Notes: generated by a model from the letters alone, not told the origin. Positions 16,696 to 24,922 are shown, counted from the first letter of the stretch. The stretch is 52,219 nt of DNA from Hydrogenophaga sp. (GCA_016741995.1 JACVCO010000023.1:1-52219), one strand, 5' to 3'. Program-made: numbers and translations.

Positions 16696-16824
16696 CTAGA
16701 CATTGGCCTTCTCGGTTTGTAGGCTGTAGCGCAGGTAGTGAACCCATTCACGCACCTGATCCAGCGGCTTGACGGACCGGGGAGGTACCCAGTTAGGTTT
16801 GTCGGATCTGTTATGCGTGTTCAT
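16696..16824 (-). pseudogene. intI: Integron integrase, N-terminal stub
   Basis: The minus strand encodes 42 residues from ATG 16824, including PPRSVKPLDQVREWVHYLRY and SLQTEKANV. This matches the start of IntI tyrosine recombinases (RSVK-LDQ-RERIRYLHYSL-TE-AYV). The frame then meets TAG at 16696, at the point where IntI normally continues YWVRAFIRFHG. More than 280 residues, including every catalytic residue, are missing, so no recombinase activity is possible. Divergent orientation to the cassettes is exactly that of a normal integron platform. Confidence 0.85.
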
Positions 16825-16937
16825 GCATCCAGCATGATGCGTTGCAGGATTGATTTCGAATACCGTTTGGGGTGCCATGCGACTTTGTTTAACGACTGCG
16901 GTTGTGGGTATCCGGTGTTCGGTCGGATAAACCACGA

Positions 16938-16944
16938 GTTAGGC
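16938..16944 (+). mobile_element. attI-type core recombination site
   Basis: GTTAGGC fits the GTTRRRY core. It lies 114 bp from the integrase start, where attI is expected, and marks the left edge of the first cassette (crossover between 16938 and 16939). A possible cassette promoter just upstream combines TTGTGG with GATAAA at an 18-bp spacing, but it is weak. Confidence 0.7.
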
Positions 16945-17007
16945 ATTGGAACCAACGCTTCGTCAGTCTCAACGCCACAGAAACCCTGCGCTACCTAAGA
17001 GGTCTGT

Positions 17008-17481
17008 ATGAGCCCTGCTTCTAGTACCTACGACCCCAATTGGATTGCAGCTGTGGCTGCAGCCTTGGCGTTACTCATAAGCCTCTTCGCGCTTTGGCAG
17101 GCACGAAGAAATCGAAGATCCGAGCTAGAGCAAGCCTTTGTTCACCAAAGAAACGAGATAAACCTCGCATTCGCGGAGCACATGGTCAAGGGCCCGTTTG
17201 CACACCTTCTTGGCATTCCGGATGACCAACTGAAGGAGTTCATACCGAAGGTCTGCCTCTTCTTCCTTCAGCTTAACCTGCTCAACGATGTGTATCAGCA
17301 TCGAAAACTGCTTCCGCCCAGCGCATTGGCTTCCTATGAAACCTGGTCACGACAAATCCTTGCACCTTGGATAAAGGCCGACAAACATTTGTTGGACTCT
17401 CTGAAGCACATTTATGCCACCGAAGACCTGATGCCGAAAGACTTTGTCCACTGGCTCAAAGATCGGATTCCACTCAACTAG
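17008..17481 (+). CDS. Integron cassette protein 1, membrane-anchored, unknown
   Basis: A 157-residue protein with a single N-terminal membrane helix (about residues 12-31, WIAAVAAALALLISLFALWQ), a basic stop-transfer stretch (ARRNRRSE) and a soluble helical domain rich in aromatic and Leu residues. I do not recognise the soluble domain. It opens 70 bp after the attI core and closes 5 bp before attC1, the compact layout typical of a cassette gene. Its codon use is much less GC-biased than the chromosome, pointing to lateral acquisition. Confidence 0.75.
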   Translation: MSPASSTYDPNWIAAVAAALALLISLFALWQARRNRRSELEQAFVHQRNEINLAFAEHMVKGPFAHLLGIPDDQLKEFIPKVCLFFLQLNLLNDVYQHRKLLPPSALASYETWSRQILAPWIKADKHLLDSLKHIYATEDLMPKDFVHWLKDRIPLN

Positions 17482-17486
17482 CCGAT

Positions 17487-17615
17487 GTCTAACCCCTCGT
17501 TCAATCTGACCTGCTACGGCAGGCTTTGTAAGCCCGGTCCGTGCCACCTGTACTATCGTCGCGGACCGGGCTTACAAAGCCTGCTTCCGCGGGCAGGTTA
17601 GCTCGAACGTTAGGG
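17487..17615 (+). mobile_element. attC site 1 (129 bp) with 23-bp perfect stem
   Basis: R'' is GTCTAAC (17487-17493) and R' is GTTAGGG (17609-17615). The L'' and L' boxes, CGTTCAATCTGACCTGC and GCAGGTTAGCTCGAACG, pair at 14 of 17 positions with the unpaired bases characteristic of attC. Internally, 17519-17541 and 17562-17584 form a perfect 23-bp inverted repeat around a 20-base loop. As single strand it folds into the recombination hairpin, and as RNA it could end transcription of cassette 1. Confidence 0.88.
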
Positions 17616-17621
17616 GTCACG

Positions 17622-18191
17622 ATGGCCACCACTCCCGACCTTGATCAACAGATCCTCAATCGCGCCGCGGAGCTGCTTGGCGGACAAGCTGAGTACGAAA
17701 GACTTGCGGCCGAAGAGGTCAACGAAGTACAGCGCCGTTGGAACCAAGACACCGACGCTATTGGTCGAATACTTCGAGCGCATCTGTTTGTCGAGCGCTT
17801 CATGACAGAGAACCTGCAACGCGCGAACCCAGCGCTCGGACCGGTCGAGAAGGCAAGGTTGACCTTCGCTCAAAAGATCGAACTTCTGAACCAGAGTGAC
17901 CCTGATGTGACCGCCGCTGTGTCAGGAATACGAGCGATGAACCGTATCCGCAATCGCTTGGCGCACCAGAGTGACGCCGCGGTCACTGCTGACGACGTTG
18001 CAGCCCTTCTTAAGTGTCAAACTTTCTCGCGGCTCCTTCGATTTAGGAACCGGGGAGACTTGGATGCTCTCGCGCCTATTGAAGTGCTGGAGAACTTTGC
18101 AAGGTTCGCCGCCATTGCGCTCTCGGTTCGGCACAGTCGCCGCATTGCCGCGTTGGCGGCGGCCACGAAAGAACTCGTCCCGGAGGAGTGA
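17622..18191 (+). CDS. Integron cassette protein 2, HEPN-like
   Basis: A 189-residue soluble helical protein. ATG at 17622 is only 7 bp inside the cassette after the attC1 core, a usual cassette arrangement. Residues 50-65 (ILRAHLFVERFMTENL) and the motif RNRLAH (Arg110, His115, an R-x4-H arrangement) resemble HEPN domains, which in toxins and defence proteins carry RNase activity. HEPN proteins also occur as non-nuclease scaffolds, so activity is unproven. No partner antitoxin is in the cassette. Family assignment is by motif only. Confidence 0.7.
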   Translation: MATTPDLDQQILNRAAELLGGQAEYERLAAEEVNEVQRRWNQDTDAIGRILRAHLFVERFMTENLQRANPALGPVEKARLTFAQKIELLNQSDPDVTAAVSGIRAMNRIRNRLAHQSDAAVTADDVAALLKCQTFSRLLRFRNRGDLDALAPIEVLENFARFAAIALSVRHSRRIAALAAATKELVPEE

Positions 18192-18192
18192 C

Positions 18193-18252
18193 GTCTAACC
18201 TCTCCCTCGAGAGCGGCCTGCCGCGGCCATCCGCTCAGCTCGAACGTTGAGC
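18193..18252 (+). mobile_element. attC site 2 (60 bp)
   Basis: GTCTAAC (18193-18199) and GTTGAGC (18246-18252, a full GTTRRRY match) bracket an inner palindrome. CTCGAGAGCGG pairs with CCGCTCAGCTCGAAC with a short bulge, as in compact attC sites. It closes the second cassette 1 bp after its stop codon. The following bases, GACTGCTT, recur after the attC-like end at 43550-43574. Confidence 0.85.
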
Positions 18253-18348
18253 GACTGCTTTCCACTTGGCCATCCGGCCGCTCCTGGTCAGGAGGAGCAG
18301 TTCAGGCCGTGAGATCCAGTGTCCGAGATCGCTGCAACGCAGCCACCC

Positions 18349-19536
18349 TCACCCCACCACCGCCCCATACACCACCCCCCGCATCACCCCCCGGTAGTGA
18401 ATCCGCTGGTTCGGCGCCTGCGCCATGAAGATGGCGAACATCTCCAGCGCGGGGTCGACGAAGAAGTGCGTGCCGCCGATGCCGCTCCAGTGGTACGTAC
18501 CCACCGAGCCATGCACCGACGCTTCGCCCAGCGCGGTGCGCACCGCAAACCCCAGCCCGAACCCATGCCCCGGCGGCAGCAGCGGGTTGTCGGCGTGGGG
18601 CACGGTGCTGCCCAGGTGGTCGGCGGTCATCAGGGCCAGGGTGTGGGGCGACAGGATGCGCTCGCCGCCCAGTTCGCCACCGTTCAGCAAACACTGCAGA
18701 AAGCGCGCGTAGTCGTGCGCGGTGGACATGAGGCCGCCGCCGCCCATCTCCAGCTTCGGTATTTCGCGCGGGTCGTGCATGGGCATCTGCACGCCGCCAT
18801 CGGGGTCGTGCTCGAAGGCCTCTGCAATGCGGTGGTGCTGGGCAGCCGGCACGTGGAAGACGGTGTCGTGCATGCCCAGGCGCTGCAGGATGGTTTGCTG
18901 CAGGTGCTCGGCCAGGCCCTGGCCGGTGATGACTTCGATCACGCGGCCCAGCACGTCGGTGGCGCGGCTGTAGGCCCAGGCGCTGCCAGGCTGGTGGGCC
19001 AGGGGCAGGGCGGCCAGGCGTTCGCAGAGTTGCTCGTTGGTGATCTGGCGGTTGATCAGATCGGCCTGCGTGTAGAGCGCGTTCACGTGGCCGTTGCCGG
19101 TGAACTCGTAGGTGAGGCCCGCGGTGTGGCGCAGCAAGTCCTGCACGGTGCTGGGGCGGTGCGCGGCCACCAGCGCCACGCCGTGCGGGCCGGGCACGGC
19201 CACCTGTTGCCGCATGAAGCCGGGGATGTACTGGCCCACCGGGTCGCTCAGTTGCAGGCGGCCTTGTTCCACCAGCCGCATGGCCGCCACCGAGACGATG
19301 GGCTTGGTCATGGAATAGATGCGGTAGATCGCATCGGTGGGCAGGGGTTCGGGCTGCGCCGGGTCGCGCCGGCCCACGGCAGCGTCCAGCACCACGTGGC
19401 CGCGGCGGGCGATGAGCACGTGCGCGCCGGGCAGGCGGCCGCGGTCCACGTCGTGCTGCAGCAGGTTCACGATGTGCTGCGTGCGTTCGGGGCACAGCCC
19501 CGCGTCGGCCGGCGTGGCCGTGGGCAGGCCGTGCAT
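18349..19536 (-). CDS. Serine hydrolase, class C beta-lactamase/esterase family
   Basis: A 395-residue protein of the beta-lactamase-like serine hydrolase group (EstB/penicillin-binding type). The catalytic SxxK is Ser75-Met-Thr-Lys78, and the second motif tyrosine is probably Tyr189 in WAYSRATDVLG. The C-terminal GGTHFFVDPALEMFAIFMAQ segment is typical of the esterase branch. There is no signal peptide, so it is probably a cytoplasmic esterase rather than a periplasmic lactamase. It starts 2 bp after the core-MetE stop and is likely co-transcribed with it. Confidence 0.88.
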   Translation of the reverse strand: MHGLPTATPADAGLCPERTQHIVNLLQHDVDRGRLPGAHVLIARRGHVVLDAAVGRRDPAQPEPLPTDAIYRIYSMTKPIVSVAAMRLVEQGRLQLSDPVGQYIPGFMRQQVAVPGPHGVALVAAHRPSTVQDLLRHTAGLTYEFTGNGHVNALYTQADLINRQITNEQLCERLAALPLAHQPGSAWAYSRATDVLGRVIEVITGQGLAEHLQQTILQRLGMHDTVFHVPAAQHHRIAEAFEHDPDGGVQMPMHDPREIPKLEMGGGGLMSTAHDYARFLQCLLNGGELGGERILSPHTLALMTADHLGSTVPHADNPLLPPGHGFGLGFAVRTALGEASVHGSVGTYHWSGIGGTHFFVDPALEMFAIFMAQAPNQRIHYRGVMRGVVYGAVVG

Positions 19537-19538
19537 GC

Positions 19539-20564
19539 TCAGCCTCCGAAGCGTTGGCGGGCCAGCGCCGCGCCTTTGGCCAGCGCGTCGAGCTTGGCCA
19601 TGGCCACCTCGCGGCTCATGGGGGCCAGGCCGCAGTTGGTGCAGGCAATCAGCTTGTCCTTCGGCACGTAGCGCAGCGCGGTGGCAATGGTGTCGGCCAC
19701 CTGCTCGGGCGTTTCAATCGCGTCGCTCGCCACGTCGATCACGCCCACCATCACCTCCTTGCCTTTCAGCAAGGCCATCAGCTCGGGCGGCACGTGGGAA
19801 TGGAAGCGCTCCAGGCTCACCTGGTCGATGCGGCTGTTGGCGAGTGCGGGGAACACCTGTTCGTACTGACGCCACTCTTCGCCCAGGGTCTGCTTCCACT
19901 TCACGTTGGCTTCAATGCCGTAGCCGTAGCAGATGTGCACGGCGGTCTTGCAGGTGAGGCCTTGCGCGGCGCGCTCCAGCGCCTTCACGCCCCAGTCGGC
20001 GGCGTCGGCCATGTAGACGTTGAAGGCCGGTTCGTCGAACTGGATGATGTCCACGCCGTCGGCCTGCAGGGCCAGGGCTTCCTGGTTCAGCAGCTCGGCA
20101 AAGGCCATGGCCATCGTCACCTTGTCGCCATAGAAGCGGTCGGCCACGGTGTCCACGATGGTCATGGGGCCGGGCAGGGTGAACTTGAGCTGGCGCTTCG
20201 TGTGGGCGCGCGCCAGTTGCGCCTCGAACGCGTGCACGCGGCCCTTCAGCTTCAGCGGCGCCACCACCTGCGGCACCATCGCGTCGTAGCGGTTGTTGCG
20301 GATGCCCATCTTCACCTTGTTGGCGAAGTCGATGCCGTCCACATGCTCCACGAAGCCGTGCACGAAGTGCTGGCGCGCCTGCTCACCGTCGCCAATCACA
20401 TCCAGCCCCGCGTCCTCCTGCGCCTTGATCCACAGCAGCGTGGCGTCGGCCTTGGCCTGCTCCAGTTCCTTGCCTTGCGCTTTCCACTGCGGCCAGAGTT
20501 TTTCCGTCTCGGCCAGCCACGCGGGCTTGGGCAGGCTGCCGGCGATGGCGGTGGTGAACAGCAT
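19539..20564 (-). CDS. Core-MetE cobalamin-independent methionine synthase-like protein
   Basis: A 341-residue protein equivalent only to the C-terminal catalytic half of MetE (full enzymes are about 750 residues). Zinc ligands fit His210 and Cys212 (HICYGYG) with Cys311 (CTNCGLAP), and the LPGPMT and DEPAF motifs are intact. Such short forms probably methylate homocysteine using a methyl donor other than folylpolyglutamate; this is family knowledge, not shown here. It sits between bktB (9 bp upstream) and the esterase gene (2 bp downstream). No DUF1852 (MesX-type) partner is in the window. Confidence 0.88.
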   Translation of the reverse strand: MLFTTAIAGSLPKPAWLAETEKLWPQWKAQGKELEQAKADATLLWIKAQEDAGLDVIGDGEQARQHFVHGFVEHVDGIDFANKVKMGIRNNRYDAMVPQVVAPLKLKGRVHAFEAQLARAHTKRQLKFTLPGPMTIVDTVADRFYGDKVTMAMAFAELLNQEALALQADGVDIIQFDEPAFNVYMADAADWGVKALERAAQGLTCKTAVHICYGYGIEANVKWKQTLGEEWRQYEQVFPALANSRIDQVSLERFHSHVPPELMALLKGKEVMVGVIDVASDAIETPEQVADTIATALRYVPKDKLIACTNCGLAPMSREVAMAKLDALAKGAALARQRFGG

Positions 20565-20573
20565 GGGCTTGCC

Positions 20574-21758
20574 TCAGGTGCGTTCAAAGATGGCCGCGAT
20601 GCCCTGGCCGCCGCCGATGCACATCGTCACCAGCGCGTACTTGCCGCCGATGCGCTGCAGCTCGTGCACTGCCTTCACGGTGATGAGCGCGCCCGTGGCG
20701 CCGATGGGGTGGCCCAGCGAGATGCCCGAGCCGTTGGGGTTGACCTTGGCCGGGTCGAGGCCAAGGTCGCGCGTCACGGCGCAGGCCTGCGCGGCAAAGG
20801 CCTCGTTGGCCTCGATCACGTCGATGTCGCTGATCTTCAGGCCGGTTTTCTTGAGCACGGCCTGCGTGGCCGGCACGGGGCCGATGCCCATGTACTTCGG
20901 GTCCACGCCGGCGTGCGCGTAGCCCACCAGGCGCGCCAGCGGCTTGGCGCCGCGTGCTTTCAGCTGCTCGCCGCTCATCAGCACCACGGCGGCGGCCGCG
21001 TCGTTGATGCCCGAGGCGTTGCCCGCGGTGACGGTGCCGTTCTCCTTCACGAACACCGGCTTGAGCTTGGCCATGTCGTCCAGCGTGGCATTGGGGCGGA
21101 AGTGCTCGTCGGTGGCGTAGGCGGTTTCGCCCTTGCGGCTCTTGAGCATCACCGGAACGATCTGGTCCTTGAAGTGGCCGGCCTCGGTGGCGCGCTGCGC
21201 GCGGTTGTGGCTTTCCACCGCGAGTTTGTCTTGCTCGTCACGGCTGATGCCCCACTTGGCCGCGATGTTCTCGGCCGTGACGCCCATGTGGATGGTGTGG
21301 AAGGGGTCGTGCAGCGCGCCGACCATCATGTCCACCAGCGTGGCGTCGCCCATGCGCGCGCCGAAGCGCGTGTTCAGGCTGGCGTAGGGCGCGCGGCTCA
21401 TGTTCTCGGCACCGGCACCGATGGCGATCTCGGCATCGCCCAGCAGGATGCTCTGCGCGGCCGACACGATGGCCTGCAGGCCCGAGCCGCACAGGCGGTT
21501 CACGTTGAAGGCCGGCGTGCCTTGCGCGCAGCCGCCGTCGAGCGCGGCCACGCGCGAGAGGTACATGTCGCGCGGCTCGGTGTTCACCACGTGGCCGAAC
21601 ACCACGTGGCCCACGTCGTCGCCACTCACCTGGGCGCGGGCGAGTGATTCGCGCACCACCAGCGCGCCCAGCGCGGTGGGCGGGGTGTCTTTCAGGCTGC
21701 CGCCGAAGGTGCCGATGGCGGTGCGCACGGCGCTGACGACGAAGACGTCTTTCGACAT
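20574..21758 (-). CDS. bktB: Beta-ketothiolase BktB / acetyl-CoA acyltransferase
   Basis: A 394-residue thiolase very similar along its length to Cupriavidus BktB. Catalytic residues appear in NRLCGSGLQAI (Cys about 90), GHPIGATGA (His about 350) and CIGGGQG (Cys about 380). It condenses or cleaves acyl-CoAs and in relatives favours C4-C10 substrates, feeding polyhydroxyalkanoate synthesis or beta-oxidation. GGAG precedes ATG 21758. It is first in an apparent bktB - core-metE - esterase operon. Confidence 0.9.
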   Translation of the reverse strand: MSKDVFVVSAVRTAIGTFGGSLKDTPPTALGALVVRESLARAQVSGDDVGHVVFGHVVNTEPRDMYLSRVAALDGGCAQGTPAFNVNRLCGSGLQAIVSAAQSILLGDAEIAIGAGAENMSRAPYASLNTRFGARMGDATLVDMMVGALHDPFHTIHMGVTAENIAAKWGISRDEQDKLAVESHNRAQRATEAGHFKDQIVPVMLKSRKGETAYATDEHFRPNATLDDMAKLKPVFVKENGTVTAGNASGINDAAAAVVLMSGEQLKARGAKPLARLVGYAHAGVDPKYMGIGPVPATQAVLKKTGLKISDIDVIEANEAFAAQACAVTRDLGLDPAKVNPNGSGISLGHPIGATGALITVKAVHELQRIGGKYALVTMCIGGGQGIAAIFERT

Positions 21759-21828
21759 GGTGTTTCTCCAGGGAAAACGGGGGGTGGGAAGCAGGGAAGG
21801 GATGGCGCCGGATGGTACGCCCGGGCGT

Positions 21829-22401
21829 TCAGAACACCTGTCGCGCGAGCACGCGCAGGCGGCTGCCGTCGGCCTCGGGCCGCGTCACGAAGAGTTCGCC
21901 CATGGCGAGGTTCTCACCCGTGAGCGCGGTGATGTTCACCTGGTGCGTCACGAGCATCCAGTTGGCGGGCGCGCGCACGCCGCGCGCGGCGTCGATCACC
22001 TGGCGCGTCTGCGCCTCGCGCACGCCCTGGCCGCCGAAGAAGGAATTGACGGGTGCCCACACCGTGTGCCGGCCGAAGGCGAGTTGCGCGGTGTCGATGC
22101 AGCGGCACCAGGCGCTGGCGCGCACCTCGTCCAGGCGGATGCCCTCGCGCTGGAAGGCGGCGCCGGTGCGTCGCGCCTGCTCGCGCCCCTCGGCGCTCAG
22201 GTTGCGCTGCGTGCCGCATTCGCCGAGCTTGAACTCCGGTGGGTCGCCCACGCCGGGGTCGGTCTGCGCGTGGCGCATCAGCACCACGTTGCCGCCCTCG
22301 CGCAGGCGGGCCCAGAAATCGCTGACCTGCGCCTGGGCCTGCGTACCGCCGGTGGCGAGCAGGGCAGAAGAGGCTGCGATGAAGCGGCGTCGTTGCAGCA
22401 T
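21829..22401 (-). CDS. Exported histidine phosphatase-family protein
   Basis: A 190-residue protein with a signal peptide (LQRRRFIAASSALLATGG, twin-arginine-like, cut near AQA). The phosphohistidine motif LMRHAQTDPG is present, with an Arg at RASAWCRCIDTA and a late His in MLVTHQVNI that would complete the RHG pocket. It resembles periplasmic phosphatases of the branch that lacks a dedicated pathway. It is the third gene of an rluA - SDR - phosphatase run, 24 bp after the SDR stop. Confidence 0.85.
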   Translation of the reverse strand: MLQRRRFIAASSALLATGGTQAQAQVSDFWARLREGGNVVLMRHAQTDPGVGDPPEFKLGECGTQRNLSAEGREQARRTGAAFQREGIRLDEVRASAWCRCIDTAQLAFGRHTVWAPVNSFFGGQGVREAQTRQVIDAARGVRAPANWMLVTHQVNITALTGENLAMGELFVTRPEADGSRLRVLARQVF

Positions 22402-22425
22402 GGTCGCCTCCGAAGGGGTGTGGGG

Positions 22426-23196
22426 TCAGGCGTCGCGCACGTCGGCCACGGGGTTCGTGCCGAAGTCCTTGCGGTCCAGCCAGCCCAGCACGCGCGCGGC
22501 AGCGTCTTCCGGCGAGCTGAGCATGCCTTTCTCGCGCAGGTCCACAAAGCGCTGGCGGTCGGGGAAACCGCCCGCATCGCTGCCGCGCAGGTGGATCTGC
22601 ATGTCGGTGTCAATCACGCCGGGCGCGAGCGAGACGAGTTTGGCGCCGTTGGGCTGGTTCGCTTCTTCCAGCGCGCAGCAGCGGGTGAAGTGGTCCATGC
22701 CGGCCTTGGCCGCGCAGTAGGGCGATTGCGAGGCCATGGCGTTGCGGCCCAGGCCCGACGAGATGTTGAGCACCTTGCGTGGCCCGTTCCAGCCCGATTG
22801 CACCCAGGCACGCGTGGTCGCGAGGAAGGCGGCCGTGAGCTGCATGGGCGCTTCCAGCCCCACGCGCAGCGCGTTCACCAACTGTGTCTCGGGCACGTCG
22901 GCCAGCGGCACGATGGCGGGCAGCACACCCGCGTTGTTGATCAGCGTGGCGCTGGCGAAGTCGCCAGGCTTCAGGCTGGCAAGCCAGTTCGCCACGCGCT
23001 CGCGCGCACCGGCGGTGTCGGCCAGGTCTTGCGACCACTGAACCAGTGGCGCGCCATGCTGGTCGGCCTCGGCCTGCAGCTCGGCGCTGATCTGGCGCGA
23101 CAGGCACAGCAGCACGCGGTTGGGGGAGAGCAGTTGCCGGGCCATGGCCAGGCCCATGCCGCGCGAGGCGCCGGTGAGGAGGGTGAGGTGTTGCAT
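22426..23196 (-). CDS. Short-chain dehydrogenase/reductase
   Basis: A 256-residue classical SDR. The cofactor loop is TGASRGMG near the N-terminus, NNAG occurs in TLINNAGVLP, the catalytic Ser is in NISSGLGR and the YCAAK motif gives Tyr and Lys. APGVIDTDM follows. The substrate is unknown; overall resemblance is to sepiapterin-reductase-like SDRs. It starts 14 bp after the rluA stop, so expression is probably linked. Confidence 0.9.
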   Translation of the reverse strand: MQHLTLLTGASRGMGLAMARQLLSPNRVLLCLSRQISAELQAEADQHGAPLVQWSQDLADTAGARERVANWLASLKPGDFASATLINNAGVLPAIVPLADVPETQLVNALRVGLEAPMQLTAAFLATTRAWVQSGWNGPRKVLNISSGLGRNAMASQSPYCAAKAGMDHFTRCCALEEANQPNGAKLVSLAPGVIDTDMQIHLRGSDAGGFPDRQRFVDLREKGMLSSPEDAAARVLGWLDRKDFGTNPVADVRDA

Positions 23197-23210
23197 CGTG
23201 CTCGGTGTGT

Positions 23211-23858
23211 TCAGAAGGGGCAGGGCGAATGGAATTCGATGGGGTTGCCGTTGGCGGGGTGGGGCAGCGCCAGCCAGCCCGCGTGCAGCAGCAATCGGTC
23301 GGCCAGTGTGCGTTGCGTTTCGCTGGCGTACAACGGGTCGCCCACGATGGGGTGGCCGATGGCCTGCAGGTGCACGCGCAGCTGGTGGGTGCGGCCGGTC
23401 ACGGGCTCCAGTTCTAACCGCGTGCCGATGCCCGCATGAGTTTCTTGGTCATCGGCCAGCCGCCAGCGCGTGAGGCTGGGCTTGCCCATGCCGTGGTGCA
23501 CGATGCTGCGCGGCCGGTTGAGCCAGTCGATCATCAGCGGCAGGTCGATGGTCTGCCATGCGTTGCCGGGGTTGGCGAGCGCGCCGGCCACCACCGCGGT
23601 GTAGCGCTTGTCCACGCGGCGCTTCTCGAACAGCATGGAGAGCTTGCGCTGCATGTCGATGCCGCGCGCCATGAGCACGATGCCCGAGGTGGCCATGTCG
23701 AGCCGGTGCACGATGAGCGCGTCGGGCCAGCGTGCTTGCGCGCGGGTGCTCAGGCAGTCCTGCTTGTCGGGGCCGCGGCCGGGCACGGCCAGCAGGCCGG
23801 CGGGTTTGTCGAGGACGATCAGGTGTTCGTCTTCGTGGATCAGGTTCAGGCCGCTCAT
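23211..23858 (-). CDS. rluA: RluA-family RNA pseudouridine synthase
   Basis: A 215-residue synthase. The catalytic HRLDMATSG motif holds the essential Asp, and the late RTHQLRVHLQAIGHPIVGDPLY segment is diagnostic of the RluA branch. Length matches E. coli RluA (about 219) with no S4 domain. ATG at 23858 is used because only 34 bp then separate it from the divergent dusC start, and longer frames run antisense into dusC. It modifies uridines in 23S rRNA or tRNA; the exact site is inferred only from length. Confidence 0.88.
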   Translation of the reverse strand: MSGLNLIHEDEHLIVLDKPAGLLAVPGRGPDKQDCLSTRAQARWPDALIVHRLDMATSGIVLMARGIDMQRKLSMLFEKRRVDKRYTAVVAGALANPGNAWQTIDLPLMIDWLNRPRSIVHHGMGKPSLTRWRLADDQETHAGIGTRLELEPVTGRTHQLRVHLQAIGHPIVGDPLYASETQRTLADRLLLHAGWLALPHPANGNPIEFHSPCPF

Positions 23859-23892
23859 GGCCGCGATTCTCGCCCCGGGGACAATACGGCCC

Positions 23893-24879
23893 ATGCTGCT
23901 GCTCGCTCCCATGGAAGGCCTGCTCGACGCCACGCTGCGCGATGTGCTCACGCGCCTGGGCGGGGTGGACCGTTGCACCAGCGAGTTCATCCGCGTCACC
24001 AACACCCTGCTGCCCGAACGCGCGTTCATCCGCGTGGTGCCCGAGCTGTTGAACGGCGGGCGCACGGCGGCCGGGGTGCCGGTGCGCCCGCAGCTTCTGG
24101 GTTCAGACCCCACGCTGCTGGCCGAGAACGCCGCGCGCCTGGCCACGCTGAACCCGCCGGGGATCGACCTGAATTTCGGCTGCCCCGCCAAGACCGTGAA
24201 CAACAGCCGCGGTGGCGCCATCCTGCTCGACGAGCCCCAACTCGTGGGCCGCATCGTGGCCGCGGTGCGGCGCGCGGTGCCGGCGCACATTCCCGTGTCG
24301 GCCAAGATGCGCCTGGGCTACATGGACGATGCCTACGCCGAAGAGAACGCGCTCGCCATCACCGACGCGGGCGCGGACGAACTCGTGATCCACGCGCGCA
24401 CCAAAGCCCAGGGCTACAAGCCGCCCGCGCACTGGGAGCGCATTGCGCAGGTGGCGCAGGCCTTGCCCGCGCAGCGGCCGGTGCTGATCGCCAACGGCGA
24501 AATCTGGAACGCGGACGACGCCCAGCGCTGCCGCGCCATCACCGGTTGCGAGCACCTCATGCTTGGCCGCGGCCAGATCACCGACCCCGGGCTCGCGCAC
24601 CAGATCGACGGCGGTGCGCCGGTGCCGTGGGCGCGCGTGGTGCCGCTGCTGCCGCTGTTCTGGGCCCGCGTGAGCGCGCGCGTGGAACGGCGCCACCGCG
24701 CGGGGCGGCTCAAGCAGTGGCTGAACTACCTGCGCCACCGCCACCCCGAGGCGCAGCAGGCGTTCGACGAGCTGCGCCTACACCATGAACCCGAGGCGAT
24801 TTCTGCCTGGATCGAGCAGGCCCAGGTGCGCTGGGGATGCCCCGACGAGGTGCCGGCAGAAACCGCGCAGCCGTGTTAA
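23893..24879 (+). CDS. dusC: tRNA-dihydrouridine(16) synthase
   Basis: A 328-residue FMN enzyme reducing uridine to dihydrouridine in tRNA. LLLAPMEGLLD at the N-terminus and NFGCPAKTVN (catalytic Cys) are diagnostic, and the DusC-type insertion and C-terminal helical domain are present (REP-type LKQWLNYLR). It shares a very short 34-bp divergent promoter region with rluA, pairing two RNA-modification genes. Confidence 0.92.
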   Translation: MLLLAPMEGLLDATLRDVLTRLGGVDRCTSEFIRVTNTLLPERAFIRVVPELLNGGRTAAGVPVRPQLLGSDPTLLAENAARLATLNPPGIDLNFGCPAKTVNNSRGGAILLDEPQLVGRIVAAVRRAVPAHIPVSAKMRLGYMDDAYAEENALAITDAGADELVIHARTKAQGYKPPAHWERIAQVAQALPAQRPVLIANGEIWNADDAQRCRAITGCEHLMLGRGQITDPGLAHQIDGGAPVPWARVVPLLPLFWARVSARVERRHRAGRLKQWLNYLRHRHPEAQQAFDELRLHHEPEAISAWIEQAQVRWGCPDEVPAETAQPC

Positions 24880-24922
24880 CTTCCGGCCCCCGCTTCGCAA
24901 GAGTGTCCGTCCGAGCTCTCAT

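Larger units (their letters stand above)
16696..18252. mobile_element. Decayed chromosomal integron: intI stub, attI-type core, two cassettes
   Basis: The order is integrase stub (minus strand), GTTAGGC core at 16938-16944, a cassette with a 157-residue ORF and a 129-bp attC, and a cassette with a 189-residue ORF and a 60-bp attC. Cassette ORFs face away from the integrase, as in functional integrons. Codon use in this block is AT-richer than in flanking genes. The element is immobile in itself but its cassettes could still be mobilised by an integrase supplied elsewhere. Confidence 0.85.

Noticed and set aside
19554..21647. Long open frame on the plus strand opposite core-metE and bktB
   Set aside because: It is antisense to two clear enzymes with intact catalytic motifs; high GC leaves such frames open by chance, and its translation is His/Val/Gly-rich without domain signals.
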